DNA from: Rhizobiales bacterium Ga0077537
Lineage (GTDB): Bacteria > Pseudomonadota > Alphaproteobacteria > Rhizobiales > Hyphomicrobiaceae
Length of the DNA stretch: 64,000 nucleotides
Assembly: GCA_001464955.1 (NCBI GenBank)
Contig: LNEM01000025.1
Span: 1 to 64,000 of the forward strand
Direction of reading: 5' to 3'
Part shown: in pieces, positions 38,352 through 48,272 of the stretch
How positions within the stretch are numbered: position 1 is the first letter of the stretch
How the letters are laid out: each line of letters opens with the position of its first letter
The notes under the pieces: generated by a model
Told to the model about the DNA's origin: nothing
Databases searched by the model: none
What the model saw: the letters and a program-made list of their open reading frames with translations, nothing else
Position numbers and translations under genes: made by a program

Positions 38352-39550
38352 GCGCGACCGACCAAGCTCTGCGCCCGAGGCTGCGCCGCCCTCAGTGGCA
38401 GCACGAGGGCAAAGGCGAGGGCGCCGAGGATGAACGCAACCGCAATGCCCGCCATGTCGGTGCCCCAATAGGCGATCGCGGCGCTCGATGCCGTCGGCGC
38501 GACGAGGCCGGCAATCCCAGTCGCGGTGAAGAAGGTGCCGAGAAGTCCGCCGAGGTGACGGGCACCGAAAAGTTCGATGAGTACCGGCGCGACGAGTGCG
38601 ATCCGCACGCCGTACGCGATGCCGAGGAGCGCCGCGAAAACAATCAGCCAGCCGAAGCCCGGAAGCAGGAACCAGAGGAGGTAGCTGGCAGCCATGGCGA
38701 GAATTGAACCCTTGTAGAGCAGAAGCGTGGAGGCCCCCCCGACGTAACCGATCCCGAGGCGGCCGAGGACACTGGCGCCGCCGATGATGGAAATCAGCCA
38801 GGATGCGGCGACCGGGTCGGCCCCCCGCGCCACAGCGAAAGCCGGCAGGAAGACCAGCGGCACGAACAGCGCGATGGTCCCGAACACCCAGGACGCATAG
38901 ATGCGCAGAAACACCGGTGATCGAACCGTCTGCCCGAGAGGCTCGCTTGCTCCGGGCCTCGCTTGTGGCGCCGCGCGCACAAGGGCTGCGCAGATGAAAA
39001 GCGTTGTTCCACTGATGCCGGCGAGAGCCAGGACCGCAGCCCGCCAGCCGTGGTTCCGGATGATGACGGCGCAAAGTGGCGGCAAGGCGAGCATCCCGAC
39101 ACCGGTGCCGGCCGCCGCAATGCCCAACGCCCGCGTCCGCCACCGGTCGAACCAACCGCCGAGCACAGCGAACGTCGGGATATAGGCGCAGGCGGCCCCC
39201 AAGCCGACGCCCAGTCCATACGTGACATAGGCGACGGAAAGGTCCGTGACGAAAGCTGTGCACGCGAGACCACCTGCCATGAGCAGCGCGCCGAGAGCCG
39301 TCAGAGCCTGTGGTCCCCAGCGGTCGCCGGCCGAGCCCGTGGCAGGTCCCAGGAAATAGAAGGCCGAACTGGCGATGGCATAGAGCGCGGCAGTGGCCGA
39401 GCGGCTCCCTCCGAACTCGGCCATCAGCGGCTCGAGGAACACGCTGAAACTGTAGACGACGCCAAAGACGATGAAGCCCGTGGCGAAGGCCACGCCTGCC
39501 ATCCGCCAGGCGAGCGGCGTGTCGATCGGCGATTGAGCCATGGGGGGCAT
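38348..39550 (-). CDS. MFS transporter (monocarboxylate/oxalate:formate-antiporter-like)
   Basis: MAGVAFATGFIVFGVVYSFSVFLEPLMAEFGGSRSATAALYAIASSAFYFLGPATGSAGDRWGPQ..., 12 TM pattern; internal start MPPMAQSP. Confidence 0.87.
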   Translation of the reverse strand: MPPMAQSPIDTPLAWRMAGVAFATGFIVFGVVYSFSVFLEPLMAEFGGSRSATAALYAIASSAFYFLGPATGSAGDRWGPQALTALGALLMAGGLACTAFVTDLSVAYVTYGLGVGLGAACAYIPTFAVLGGWFDRWRTRALGIAAAGTGVGMLALPPLCAVIIRNHGWRAAVLALAGISGTTLFICAALVRAAPQARPGASEPLGQTVRSPVFLRIYASWVFGTIALFVPLVFLPAFAVARGADPVAASWLISIIGGASVLGRLGIGYVGGASTLLLYKGSILAMAASYLLWFLLPGFGWLIVFAALLGIAYGVRIALVAPVLIELFGARHLGGLLGTFFTATGIAGLVAPTASSAAIAYWGTDMAGIAVAFILGALAFALVLPLRAAQPRAQSLVGRA

Positions 39551-39833
39551 GCGGTCTGCTCGGTGGGGAGAGGGGAGGCGAGTAGCGCACCGAACACCCC
39601 CACCGACAACCCGTTTCTTGCGCGGGATCAGCGACGGGACGCGCCCGCGTCTGGCCAGTGTCATCCGGCCGATGCGCGCCCCTTCCATCGTCCCGGCTCG
39701 AACGTCGCAGCGCGCCGGAAATTGGACAGCCAGGCGGTCCGCAGCCTGAGCGGGAGTGATCTTTTGAACTCGGATGTGCGTTGAATGAACACGCGTCATC
39801 CACCAGCAACAGACCGACGCGCCCGGAGGATAC

Positions 39834-41387
39834 GTGCACCAGTCCAGCCCCGTCGGCATTGTCTGGTTCAAGCGGGATCTGCGCGTCGCGGACCACGCCC
39901 CCCTTGTGGCCGCCGCCGCGCGTGGTCGGGTCGTGCCGCTCCTTGTGGTCGAGCCCGGGCTCTGGTCCGAGCCCGATGCATCACGCCGGCAGTTCGACTT
40001 CATGCGCGCCTCGGCCGCTGAACTGGCCGAAGAGCTGACCGCGCGCGGCGCGCCGCTCGTGGTGCGCGTCGGGTCGGTGACCGATGCCCTGACGGATCTG
40101 CGCCGGAGTGTGCCCTTCACCAATCTCTGGTCGCACGAGGAGACTGGCAACATCTGGACCTACCGGCGGGATCGGCAAGTCGCAGCATGGTGCAGGGAGC
40201 ACGGCGTGACGTGGCGCGAGATCCCCCAGACCGGCGTCGTGCGCCGGCTGTCGAACCGCAACGGTTGGGCCACCCGCTGGGATCGCTTGATGGCAAGTCC
40301 GGTGGCTGCCCCACCCGATCGGATCGAGTCTGTCGCCGGCATCGCCACCGACGCCATGCCGGCGCCAGAGGCGCTGGGCCTCGCCGTCGATGGCTCCGTG
40401 ACCCTGCAGCGCGGCGGCCGATCTGCGGCAGTGGACACGCTCGGTTCGTTCCTCGATCACCGCGGCAAGACCTATCGTCGCGCCATGTCGAGCCCTCTCG
40501 ATGGCGCGGTCGCGTGTTCTCGACTGTCCCCGCATCTAGCGTGGGGCACGGTCTCGATGCGTGAGGTGGCACAAGCCACCTGGCAGCGCCAGCGCGAGCT
40601 GAGAGGTGACCCGACGCCGGATGCCGTCCAGTGGCGCGGCGCGCTGGCCTCGTTCGCGGGGCGGCTGCATTGGCACTGCCATTTCATGCAGAAGCTCGAA
40701 AGCGAAGTGTCCATCGAGTGGCTGGAACTGCACCCGGCAACCCGCGGTCTTCGCGCTCGCCCGGGAGACGCGGTTCGCTTGGCGGCCTGGGCGGACGGCA
40801 GCACCGGATACCCGTTTCTCGACGCCTGCATACGCTCGCTGACAGCAAACGGATGGCTGAACTTTCGCATGCGCGCCATGCTCGTATCGTTCGCGAGCTA
40901 TAACCTCTGGCTGCCCTGGCAGGAGACCGGGCAAGTCCTTGCGCGCCGGTTCACGGACTACGAGCCGGGCATCCATTGGCCGCAGATGCAAATGCAGTCC
41001 GGTGTGACGGGGATCAATACCATACGCGTCTACAACCCGGTGAAGCAGGGCTTCGACCAGGACCCCGACGGCCGCTTCGTGCGCCAATGGGTGCCGGAAC
41101 TGGCGGTTGTCCCGGACGTCTTCCTGCACGAGCCGTGGACGTGGCCCGGCGCAGCCACGATCATCGGCACCCGCTATCCCCAACGCATCGTCGATCTGGC
41201 CGTCTCGTCGGCCGAAGCCAAGTCTCTCATCTTTGCGTCCCGCAAGGCTGCCGGCTTCGGTAAGGCCGCCGACGCCATCCAGAGCCGCCACGGCAGCCGC
41301 AGGAGCGGGCTTCCGATGACCGGCCGGACGGACGGCAAGCGCACTCGCAAGACCGGTGCGTCTGGCCAGCTCGAGTTCGATCTCTAG
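39834..41387 (+). CDS. Cryptochrome/DNA photolyase family protein (divergent)
   Basis: [89 protein letters not shown]...[29 protein letters not shown] start. Confidence 0.92.
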   Translation: MHQSSPVGIVWFKRDLRVADHAPLVAAAARGRVVPLLVVEPGLWSEPDASRRQFDFMRASAAELAEELTARGAPLVVRVGSVTDALTDLRRSVPFTNLWSHEETGNIWTYRRDRQVAAWCREHGVTWREIPQTGVVRRLSNRNGWATRWDRLMASPVAAPPDRIESVAGIATDAMPAPEALGLAVDGSVTLQRGGRSAAVDTLGSFLDHRGKTYRRAMSSPLDGAVACSRLSPHLAWGTVSMREVAQATWQRQRELRGDPTPDAVQWRGALASFAGRLHWHCHFMQKLESEVSIEWLELHPATRGLRARPGDAVRLAAWADGSTGYPFLDACIRSLTANGWLNFRMRAMLVSFASYNLWLPWQETGQVLARRFTDYEPGIHWPQMQMQSGVTGINTIRVYNPVKQGFDQDPDGRFVRQWVPELAVVPDVFLHEPWTWPGAATIIGTRYPQRIVDLAVSSAEAKSLIFASRKAAGFGKAADAIQSRHGSRRSGLPMTGRTDGKRTRKTGASGQLEFDL

Positions 41388-41565
41388 ATCGGGCGGCCGC
41401 AGGCCGGGATCGGAAGCTGTCTTCTCGCGCCTTCATGCCCAACTGCCCATGGCCGTTCGTTGGCGGATTTGCTAGACTTGCGCCGGTCATTGTCGGGCGG
41501 CGTCGTGCCCTCGCCGATTTTGGCGCGCGAGGCGGCGCTCGGGACGCGGGAAGGGGAGATTTCAG

Positions 41566-42102
41566 ATGATCGGCGGGGGAAACCAGCAGCGCTTCGTGCG
41601 CGGCGGTCGAGGAGCGACGCGGGTTCTGGCGCGAGGTCTCGCCGCACTGTGCGCGATCGCCGGACTGGCGTTTTCCAGCGACCATGCGTCTGCCGAAGGC
41701 CCCTTCGCCGGCCTCACGGGCACATGGCGCGGCGCGGCCCAGATCAAGCTGCAGAGCGGCAACGCCGAGACGCTGAAGTGCAACGCCTACTACACGCCGA
41801 AAGGATCCGGCACGGAACTCGGCATTGCGATCCGTTGCGCGTCCGCAAGCAACAAGATCGAGTTGCGCGCCCAGCTCGTGCATTCCGGCGGCCAGGTCAG
41901 CGGTCGTTGGGAAGAGCGCACGTATAATGCAGCCGGCGACGTGACGGGGCAGGCGAATGATGGTCGCCTGAGCTTGTCGATCGATGGCGGCGCGTTCAAA
42001 GGCTCGATGGCGGTGCGCACGACCGGGGCCAGCCAATCTGTGACGATCAAGACCGAAGGAGTCGCCCTTCAGGGGGTCAACATCAGTCTGTCGAAGGGTT
42101 GA
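41566..42102 (+). CDS. Exported protein of unknown function
   Basis: 178 aa, signal peptide-like ARGLAALCAIAGLAFSSDHASAEG followed by GTWRGAAQIKLQSGNAETLKCNAYYTP; family not recognised. Confidence 0.65.
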   Translation: MIGGGNQQRFVRGGRGATRVLARGLAALCAIAGLAFSSDHASAEGPFAGLTGTWRGAAQIKLQSGNAETLKCNAYYTPKGSGTELGIAIRCASASNKIELRAQLVHSGGQVSGRWEERTYNAAGDVTGQANDGRLSLSIDGGAFKGSMAVRTTGASQSVTIKTEGVALQGVNISLSKG

Positions 42103-42422
42103 GCGGGCGGCAGCCGCCGTCGTCCACGCACGAACGATAGGCGATCGGATGCAGAATTGAGCGACAGCCCTTCGGGCTCGTCGCCGATGTCCGTTTGCAG
42201 GGCACCAATTGCGCCCCGACTGTGCAGGTTGCCAGCCGGTTGTCCGAAGTCCCGCTCGAAATTTCAGCGCCTGATTTTTGTGCACGATTTCCGGGCGATT
42301 GCCCGAACAACGGCCGCCGATCGCTGCGGGCGTGCCCGACGCCTGCGCTCGGTCAGGCCCGCCACCGTCGAATTCGTTGATGTTTCAATAAGATCCACCG
42401 GCAGCGCTGGGCGGGTCTCGAT

Positions 42423-42439
42423 CTGGCACGGGTGTTGCT
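42423..42439 (+). promoter_or_regulatory. Sigma-54 (RpoN) -24/-12 promoter upstream of urtA
   Basis: ctggcacgggtgttgct matches YTGGCACGRNNNTTGCW exactly, 38 nt upstream of the urtA ATG. Confidence 0.85.
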
Positions 42440-42477
42440 GATTGAGACAGGTTCGAACCGCTCTGTTGGAGGACTTG

Positions 42478-43764
42478 ATGGTGATGACCAGACGTGGCGT
42501 GCTCACGGGAGCCGCTTTGATTGCGACACTGGCGGCGGGGATTCCAGCCGCAACGGCGCAGGATACGATCAAGGTCGGCGTGCTCCACTCGCTTTCGGGC
42601 ACGATGGCGATCAGCGAAACGACGTTGAAGGACGTCATGCTGATGCTCATCGAGGAGCAGAACAAGAAGGGTGGTCTGCTCGGCAAGAAGCTGGAAGCCG
42701 TCGTCGTGGACCCGGCCTCGAACTGGCCGCTGTTCGCCGAGAAGGCGCGCGAGCTGATCGCACAGAAGAAGGTGTCGGCGGTGTTCGGCTGCTGGACCTC
42801 GGTCAGCCGGAAGTCGGTCCTGCCGGTCTTCAAGGAGCTGAACAACATTCTGTTCTACCCCGTCCAGTACGAGGGCGAGGAGAGCGAGCGCAACGTGTTC
42901 TATACGGGTGCCGCCCCGAACCAGCAGGCCATCCCCGCCGTCGACTATCTGATGTCGAAGGATGGTGGCGAGGTGAAGCGCTGGGTGCTCGCCGGCACCG
43001 ATTACGTCTATCCGCGCACGACCAACAAGATCCTCGAGGCCTACCTGCTCGCGAAGGGCGTGGCCAAAGAGGATATCATGATCAACTACACGCCCTTCGG
43101 TCACTCCGACTGGCAGACGATCGTTGCCGACATCGTGAAGTTCGGCTCGGCCGGCAAGAAGACGGCCGTGGTCTCGACGATCAACGGCGACGCCAACGTG
43201 CCGTTCTATAAGGAACTGGCCAACAAGGGCGTGAAGGCGACCGACATTCCGGTCGTGGCGTTCTCGGTCGGCGAGGAAGAGCTCGCAGGCATCGACACGA
43301 CGAACCTTGTCGGCCATCTCGCGGCCTGGAACTACTTCCAGTCCGTCAAGGATCCGGCGAACGCCGCCTTCATCAAGAAGTGGCAGGAGTTCACCAAGAA
43401 CCCGAAGCGCGTCACGAACGATCCCATGGAGGCCCACTACATCGGCTTCAACATGTGGGTGAAGGCCGTCGAGAAGGCCGGCACGGTCGATCCCGACAAG
43501 GTCATTGCGGCACTGCCGGGCACCGAGGCCCCGAACCTCACGGGTGGCATATCGAAGATGCTGCCGAACCACCACATCACGAAGCCTGTGCTGATCGGCG
43601 AGATCAAGGCCGACGGCCAGTTCGACGTGGTGTGGCAGACCAAGGGGCTGGTCCCGGGCGACGCCTGGACCGACTACCTCGAGGGCTCGAAGGATCTCGA
43701 GGCCGATTGGGTCGGCAAGAAGTGCGGCAACTTCAACACCAAGACCAACAAGTGCGGCAGCTGA
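42478..43764 (+). CDS. urtA: Urea ABC transporter substrate-binding protein
   Basis: TIKVGVLHSLSGTMAISETTLKDVMLMLIEEQNKKGGLLGKKLEAVVVDPASNWPLFAEKARELI...FGCWTSVSRKSVLPVFKELNNILFYPVQYEGEES; followed by urtBCDE and urease genes. Confidence 0.95.
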   Translation: MVMTRRGVLTGAALIATLAAGIPAATAQDTIKVGVLHSLSGTMAISETTLKDVMLMLIEEQNKKGGLLGKKLEAVVVDPASNWPLFAEKARELIAQKKVSAVFGCWTSVSRKSVLPVFKELNNILFYPVQYEGEESERNVFYTGAAPNQQAIPAVDYLMSKDGGEVKRWVLAGTDYVYPRTTNKILEAYLLAKGVAKEDIMINYTPFGHSDWQTIVADIVKFGSAGKKTAVVSTINGDANVPFYKELANKGVKATDIPVVAFSVGEEELAGIDTTNLVGHLAAWNYFQSVKDPANAAFIKKWQEFTKNPKRVTNDPMEAHYIGFNMWVKAVEKAGTVDPDKVIAALPGTEAPNLTGGISKMLPNHHITKPVLIGEIKADGQFDVVWQTKGLVPGDAWTDYLEGSKDLEADWVGKKCGNFNTKTNKCGS

Positions 43765-43841
43765 TCGCCTGAGCTTGAACGACACCGCCCGCCGCGCCGA
43801 TCGTGCGTGGCGGGCGGCGCTGACCCGAGGGGGGGCCGTCC

Positions 43842-45470
43842 GTGTCGAAGCACGCCAATCGTTCCGCGCTTGCCAGTCTCGCACTGGCGCTGTTGCTGGT
43901 GATGGGGATCGCGGCATCTCCCGTGCGGCTCGCGGCCCAGACCCTTGATGCGGCTTTCGACCGTCTCGCCGCCGACAGTTTCTCCGACACGGCCCGTGCG
44001 ATCGACGACCTCGCAGCCTCCGGCGCGCCCCAGGCCGAGAGCCTGATCGAAGCGCTGGGCGCACGCCGCCTCCTCGCCGACAAGGCGACCGGTACCATTG
44101 CCATCCAGACGCCGGCAGGCGCGCTCCTCGACGCGCGCACGGGCAAGCCTTTGGCGTCGCCTCCTCCGGGGCTGGCGGTCGTCCGCATCAACAATCGTTT
44201 GCGCAGCGCGATCGATGCCGCGCTCGGCACTCTCGCCATGGTCTCACCGGATCGAAGCAAGCGTCTCGTCGCGGCCGAAGCCCTGTTCAAGTCGCGCAAG
44301 GCGTCCGATCTCGCGCCGCTCGACAAGGCGATCGCCGCCGAGAAAGACGACGCGGTCAGGTCGGCGTTCGGCAAGGCCCGGTCGGCGATCGTGCTGGCCG
44401 ACGACAAGCAGCCATTGGCCGACCGTGTTGCCGCCGTGCAGAGCCTCGCGGAATGGCCCGATTCCGACACGCTCGGCTTTCTCCGCCAGGTTCAGGCCTC
44501 GACGCAGGAGCCGGCGCTGAAACAGTCGATCGAGACTGCAGCCGTCGCCATCGAACATCGCCGCCAGCTTCTGTCGGGCTTGCAGAATGTGATCTACGGG
44601 CTCTCGCTCGGCTCCGTTCTGCTGCTGGCTGCCATCGGCCTCGCCATCACGTTCGGCGTCATGGGCGTGATCAATATGGCCCACGGCGAGATGGTCATGC
44701 TCGGCGCCTATACGACGTTCGTCGTGCAGGAAGGCTTCCGCGCCTTCGCTCCGGGCGCCTTCGATCTCTCGCTCCCGGTGGCCATTCCGTTGGCGTTCAT
44801 CGTCGCCGGCACGGTGGGCATCGCCATCGAGCGCGGCATCATCCGCTTTCTTTACGGCCGTCCCCTGGAAACCCTGCTCGCCACCTGGGGCGTCAGCCTG
44901 ATCCTCCAGCAGGTCGTACGCACGGCGTTTGGCCCCACCAATCGCGAGGTCGGCAATCCGAGCTACATGTCCGGCGCTTTCGATCTCTACGGCATCTCCA
45001 TCACCTGGAGCCGCCTGTGGATCATCGTGTTCACGCTCACCGTGTTCTTCTCGCTGCTGTTCGTCCTCAAGCGGACGCGTCTCGGCCTCGAGATGCGCGC
45101 CGTCACGCAGAACCGCCGGATGGCGGCCTCGATGGGCATTCGCTCGGCGCGCGTCGACGCGCTGACGTTCGGCCTCGGCTCTGGCATCGCCGGCATCGCC
45201 GGCGTGGCGCTGTCGCAGATCGACAACGTCTCGCCGAACCTCGGCCAGTCCTACATCGTCGACAGCTTCATGGTCGTGGTGTTCGGCGGCGTCGGCAATC
45301 TCTGGGGCACGCTGGTCTCGGCTTTCTTCCTCGGCATCGCCAACAAGATGCTGGAGCCGGTCGCAGGTGCCGTGCTCGGCAAGATCCTCATCCTCGTGCT
45401 CCTCATCCTCTTCATCCAGAAACGCCCGCGGGGGCTCTTCGCACTCAAGGGACGGGCGGTCGAAGCATGA
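43842..45470 (+). CDS. urtB: Urea ABC transporter permease UrtB
   Basis: Long N-terminal periplasmic-type domain then LQNVIYGLSLGSVLLLAAIGLAITFGVMGVINMAHGEMVMLGAYTTFVVQ; GTG start. Confidence 0.94.
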   Translation: MSKHANRSALASLALALLLVMGIAASPVRLAAQTLDAAFDRLAADSFSDTARAIDDLAASGAPQAESLIEALGARRLLADKATGTIAIQTPAGALLDARTGKPLASPPPGLAVVRINNRLRSAIDAALGTLAMVSPDRSKRLVAAEALFKSRKASDLAPLDKAIAAEKDDAVRSAFGKARSAIVLADDKQPLADRVAAVQSLAEWPDSDTLGFLRQVQASTQEPALKQSIETAAVAIEHRRQLLSGLQNVIYGLSLGSVLLLAAIGLAITFGVMGVINMAHGEMVMLGAYTTFVVQEGFRAFAPGAFDLSLPVAIPLAFIVAGTVGIAIERGIIRFLYGRPLETLLATWGVSLILQQVVRTAFGPTNREVGNPSYMSGAFDLYGISITWSRLWIIVFTLTVFFSLLFVLKRTRLGLEMRAVTQNRRMAASMGIRSARVDALTFGLGSGIAGIAGVALSQIDNVSPNLGQSYIVDSFMVVVFGGVGNLWGTLVSAFFLGIANKMLEPVAGAVLGKILILVLLILFIQKRPRGLFALKGRAVEA

Positions 45471-46612
45471 TCACGAAGCTGCTGATCGAGAGCCTGGATC
45501 GCCGCTCGGGTTGGTTTCTCGGCATCGTGGCCGTGGCCATGGTCCTGATCCCCATCCTCAATCTCGCCGTGCCGGAGGGCTCGTTCCTCCACGTGCCGAC
45601 GTACCTTGTGTCCCTGCTCGGCAAGTACGTCTGCTTCGCCATCCTGGCGCTCGCACTCGATCTCGTCTGGGGCTATTGCGGCATCCTTTCGCTCGGCCAC
45701 GGCGCGTTCTTCGCGCTCGGCGGCTACGCGATGGGCATGTACCTGATGCGCCAGATCGGCAACCGTGGCGTCTATGCCAATCCGGATCTGCCGGACTTCA
45801 TGGTGTTCCTGAACTGGAAGGAACTGCCGATCTTCTGGTACGGCTTCGGCTGGTTTCCCTACGCCTTCTTCATGATCCTGTTCGTGCCGGGCATCCTGGC
45901 GTTCCTGTTCGGATGGCTCGCGTTCCGCAGCCGTGTCACGGGCGTCTATCTCTCGATCATCACGCAGGCGCTCACCTACGCGCTGATGCTCGCCTTCTTC
46001 CGTAACGACATGGGCATCGGCGGCAACAACGGCCTGACCGATTTCAAGGACATCCTGGGCTTCCCCGTGCAGGCACAGACGACGCGCATCGCGCTTCTGG
46101 TGCTGTCGCTGGCGTTGCTGGCGCTGGCGTTCGCCCTCGCCCGTGTTCTCGTGACGTCGACCTTCGGCAAGGTGCTGGTCGCGATCCGTGACGCGGAGAG
46201 CCGCACGCGCTTCCTCGGCTATCGCGTCGAGCACTACAAGCTCGTCGTGTTCACGCTTTCGGCCTGCATCGCGGGTCTTGCGGGCGCGCTTTATGTGCCG
46301 CAGGTGGGCATCATCAACCCGTCCGAGTTCGCTCCCGCCAATTCGATCGAGGCGGTGATCTGGGTCGCGGTCGGCGGGCGCGGGACGCTGGTGGGCGCCG
46401 TCGTCGGGGCCTTCGTCGTCAATTTCCTGAAGTCGTTCTTCACCACGGGTGCGCTCGCGGCCTATTGGCTCTTCGTCCTCGGCGGCCTCTTCGTGTTCGT
46501 GACGCTGGTGCTGCCGAAGGGCATCGTCGGCGCCGTCGAGGAGTTCCTCGCCAAGCGTCGCGAGGCGCGTCAGGCCGCGGCCCCCGCCCCGAAACCCGAA
46601 CCGGCGGAGTAG
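45467..46612 (+). CDS. urtC: Urea ABC transporter permease UrtC
   Basis: CFAILALALDLVWGYCGILSLGHGAFFALGGYAMGMYLMRQ; ATGA overlap with urtB. Confidence 0.94.
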   Translation: MITKLLIESLDRRSGWFLGIVAVAMVLIPILNLAVPEGSFLHVPTYLVSLLGKYVCFAILALALDLVWGYCGILSLGHGAFFALGGYAMGMYLMRQIGNRGVYANPDLPDFMVFLNWKELPIFWYGFGWFPYAFFMILFVPGILAFLFGWLAFRSRVTGVYLSIITQALTYALMLAFFRNDMGIGGNNGLTDFKDILGFPVQAQTTRIALLVLSLALLALAFALARVLVTSTFGKVLVAIRDAESRTRFLGYRVEHYKLVVFTLSACIAGLAGALYVPQVGIINPSEFAPANSIEAVIWVAVGGRGTLVGAVVGAFVVNFLKSFFTTGALAAYWLFVLGGLFVFVTLVLPKGIVGAVEEFLAKRREARQAAAPAPKPEPAE

Positions 46613-46616
46613 CCCC

Positions 46617-47384
46617 ATGATCGAGGCCCTGACCCCGCCGAACGTCACCAATGCGCTGCTCTATCTGGATGCCGTGTCCGTGTCCTTCGACGGCTTCAAG
46701 GCGCTGCGCGAACTGTCGCTCTATCTCGAACACGGCGAGATGCGCGCCATCATCGGCCCGAACGGCGCCGGCAAGACGACCATGATGGACGTGATCACGG
46801 GAAAGACGCGCCCCGACACCGGCACCGTCTTTTTCGACGGCCTCGTGGACCTCACGAAACAGGACGAGGCGTCCATCGCCGAACTGGGTATCGGCCGGAA
46901 GTTCCAGAAGCCGACGGTCTTCGAGATGCACAGCGTCGCCGACAACATCCTGCTGGCCCTGAAGGCGCCACGCGATCCGTTCTCGTCCCTCTTCGGGGCC
47001 CGCAATCGCATCGCGCGCGAGCGCATCGACGCAGTGCTCGAAACGGTCCGCCTCCAGGATCTCGCCGGACGCCAGTCGGGTAGCCTCAGCCACGGCCAGA
47101 AGCAATGGCTGGAGATCGGCATGCTGCTCGCGCAGGACCCCAAGCTCCTGCTGGTCGACGAGCCCGTCGCCGGCATGACAGACGCCGAGACCGAAGCCAC
47201 CGCCGACCTGCTCCGGGACATCTCGCGCAGTCACTCCGTGATCGTCGTCGAGCACGACATGCACTTCGTCCGCGCCCTCGGGGTCAAGGTGACCTGCCTG
47301 CACGAGGGCTCGGTGCTCGCAGAAGGAACCATCGACGAAGTGTCCGCCAACGAGCGGGTGGTCGAGGTTTATCTCGGCCGTTGA
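46617..47384 (+). CDS. urtD: Urea ABC transporter ATP-binding protein UrtD
   Basis: IIGPNGAGKTTMMDVITGKTRPDTGTV; LSHGQKQWLEIGMLLAQDPKLLLVDEPVAGMTDAET. Confidence 0.94.
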   Translation: MIEALTPPNVTNALLYLDAVSVSFDGFKALRELSLYLEHGEMRAIIGPNGAGKTTMMDVITGKTRPDTGTVFFDGLVDLTKQDEASIAELGIGRKFQKPTVFEMHSVADNILLALKAPRDPFSSLFGARNRIARERIDAVLETVRLQDLAGRQSGSLSHGQKQWLEIGMLLAQDPKLLLVDEPVAGMTDAETEATADLLRDISRSHSVIVVEHDMHFVRALGVKVTCLHEGSVLAEGTIDEVSANERVVEVYLGR

Positions 47385-47397
47385 GGAGGGAACGAGA

Positions 47398-47583
47398 ATG
47401 CTGCCGCCACATCTGCCGAAGCGAGGCAAGCGCCGCAAGGCGGCCGCGAAGCCCAAGCATTCTTCGACGTTCGCGCGCCGGGCGCCGGTGGCGCGTCAGG
47501 TGCCCGATATGAAGGTCCTCGGCCGCGAAGTGCCGGAGCCGAGGATCGTGGCTGCGAAGCTCGGGAGGCGGGTCCCATGCTGA
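47398..47583 (+). CDS. Small basic ORF between urtD and urtE (61 aa)
   Basis: ATG preceded by gaggagggaacgag (strong Shine-Dalgarno); stop overlaps the urtE start by 7 nt; MLPPHLPKRGKRRKAAAKPKHSSTFARRAPVARQVPDMKVLGREVPEPRIVAAKLGRRVPC. Confidence 0.5.
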   Translation: MLPPHLPKRGKRRKAAAKPKHSSTFARRAPVARQVPDMKVLGREVPEPRIVAAKLGRRVPC

Positions 47584-48272
47584 GCGTCGAGGCGCTGGAT
47601 CTCCACTATGGGGCGGCTCAGGCGTTGCGCGGCGTCTCCGTGACGGCGAAGGCGGGCGCGGTGACGTGCGTGCTCGGCCGCAACGGTGTCGGCAAGACCA
47701 GCCTGCTGCGCGCGATCTGTGGGCAGCACCGGTCGAGCAAGGGCCGCATCGTCTGGAACGGAGAGGACATCTCCGCCTTGCCCCCACACGAGCGCGCCCG
47801 CCGCGGCATCGCCTTCGTGCCGCAGGGACGCGAGATCTTTCCGCTGCTGACCGTCCGCGAGAACATCGAGACAGGGTTCGCTCCGTTGCGCCGCGCGGAC
47901 CGGACCATCCCGGAGTACGTCTTCGAGCTGTTCCCCGTCCTCAAGAGCATGTTGCACCGGCGAGGCGGTGACTTGTCGGGCGGCCAGCAGCAGCAACTCG
48001 CCATTGCCCGCGCGCTGACCATGCGCCCGAAGCTCATCGTGCTCGACGAGCCGACGGAAGGCATCCAGCCCTCGATCATCAAGGATATCGGCCGCGCCAT
48101 CGATACGCTTCGCCAGCGCGGCGACATGGCTATCCTGCTCGTCGAGCAGTATTTCGAGTTCGCACGCGACCTTGCCGACACGTACGCAGTCATGGACCGC
48201 GGTCAGGTCGTTCTCGCCGGCACCCGGGCAGAGATGGTGGAAAGCGATGTCAGGAGACGGCTCTCCGTCTGA
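47577..48272 (+). CDS. urtE: Urea ABC transporter ATP-binding protein UrtE
   Basis: CVLGRNGVGKTSLLRAICGQHRSSKGRI...FVPQGREIFPLLTVRENIETGF...LSGGQQQQLAIARAL. Confidence 0.94.
   Translation: MLSVEALDLHYGAAQALRGVSVTAKAGAVTCVLGRNGVGKTSLLRAICGQHRSSKGRIVWNGEDISALPPHERARRGIAFVPQGREIFPLLTVRENIETGFAPLRRADRTIPEYVFELFPVLKSMLHRRGGDLSGGQQQQLAIARALTMRPKLIVLDEPTEGIQPSIIKDIGRAIDTLRQRGDMAILLVEQYFEFARDLADTYAVMDRGQVVLAGTRAEMVESDVRRRLSV

Noticed and set aside
42440-42460. gacaggttcgaaccgctc resembling a tRNA T-arm
   Set aside because: No acceptor, D or anticodon arms could be found around it; it is the urtA leader just after the sigma-54 site.
42385-44064. 559-aa minus ORF opposite urtA
   Set aside because: Antisense shadow; would also cover the sigma-54 promoter and the urtA coding region.
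45251-46651. 466-aa minus ORF opposite urtC
   Set aside because: Antisense shadow of a clear permease gene (charged mirror of hydrophobic codons).
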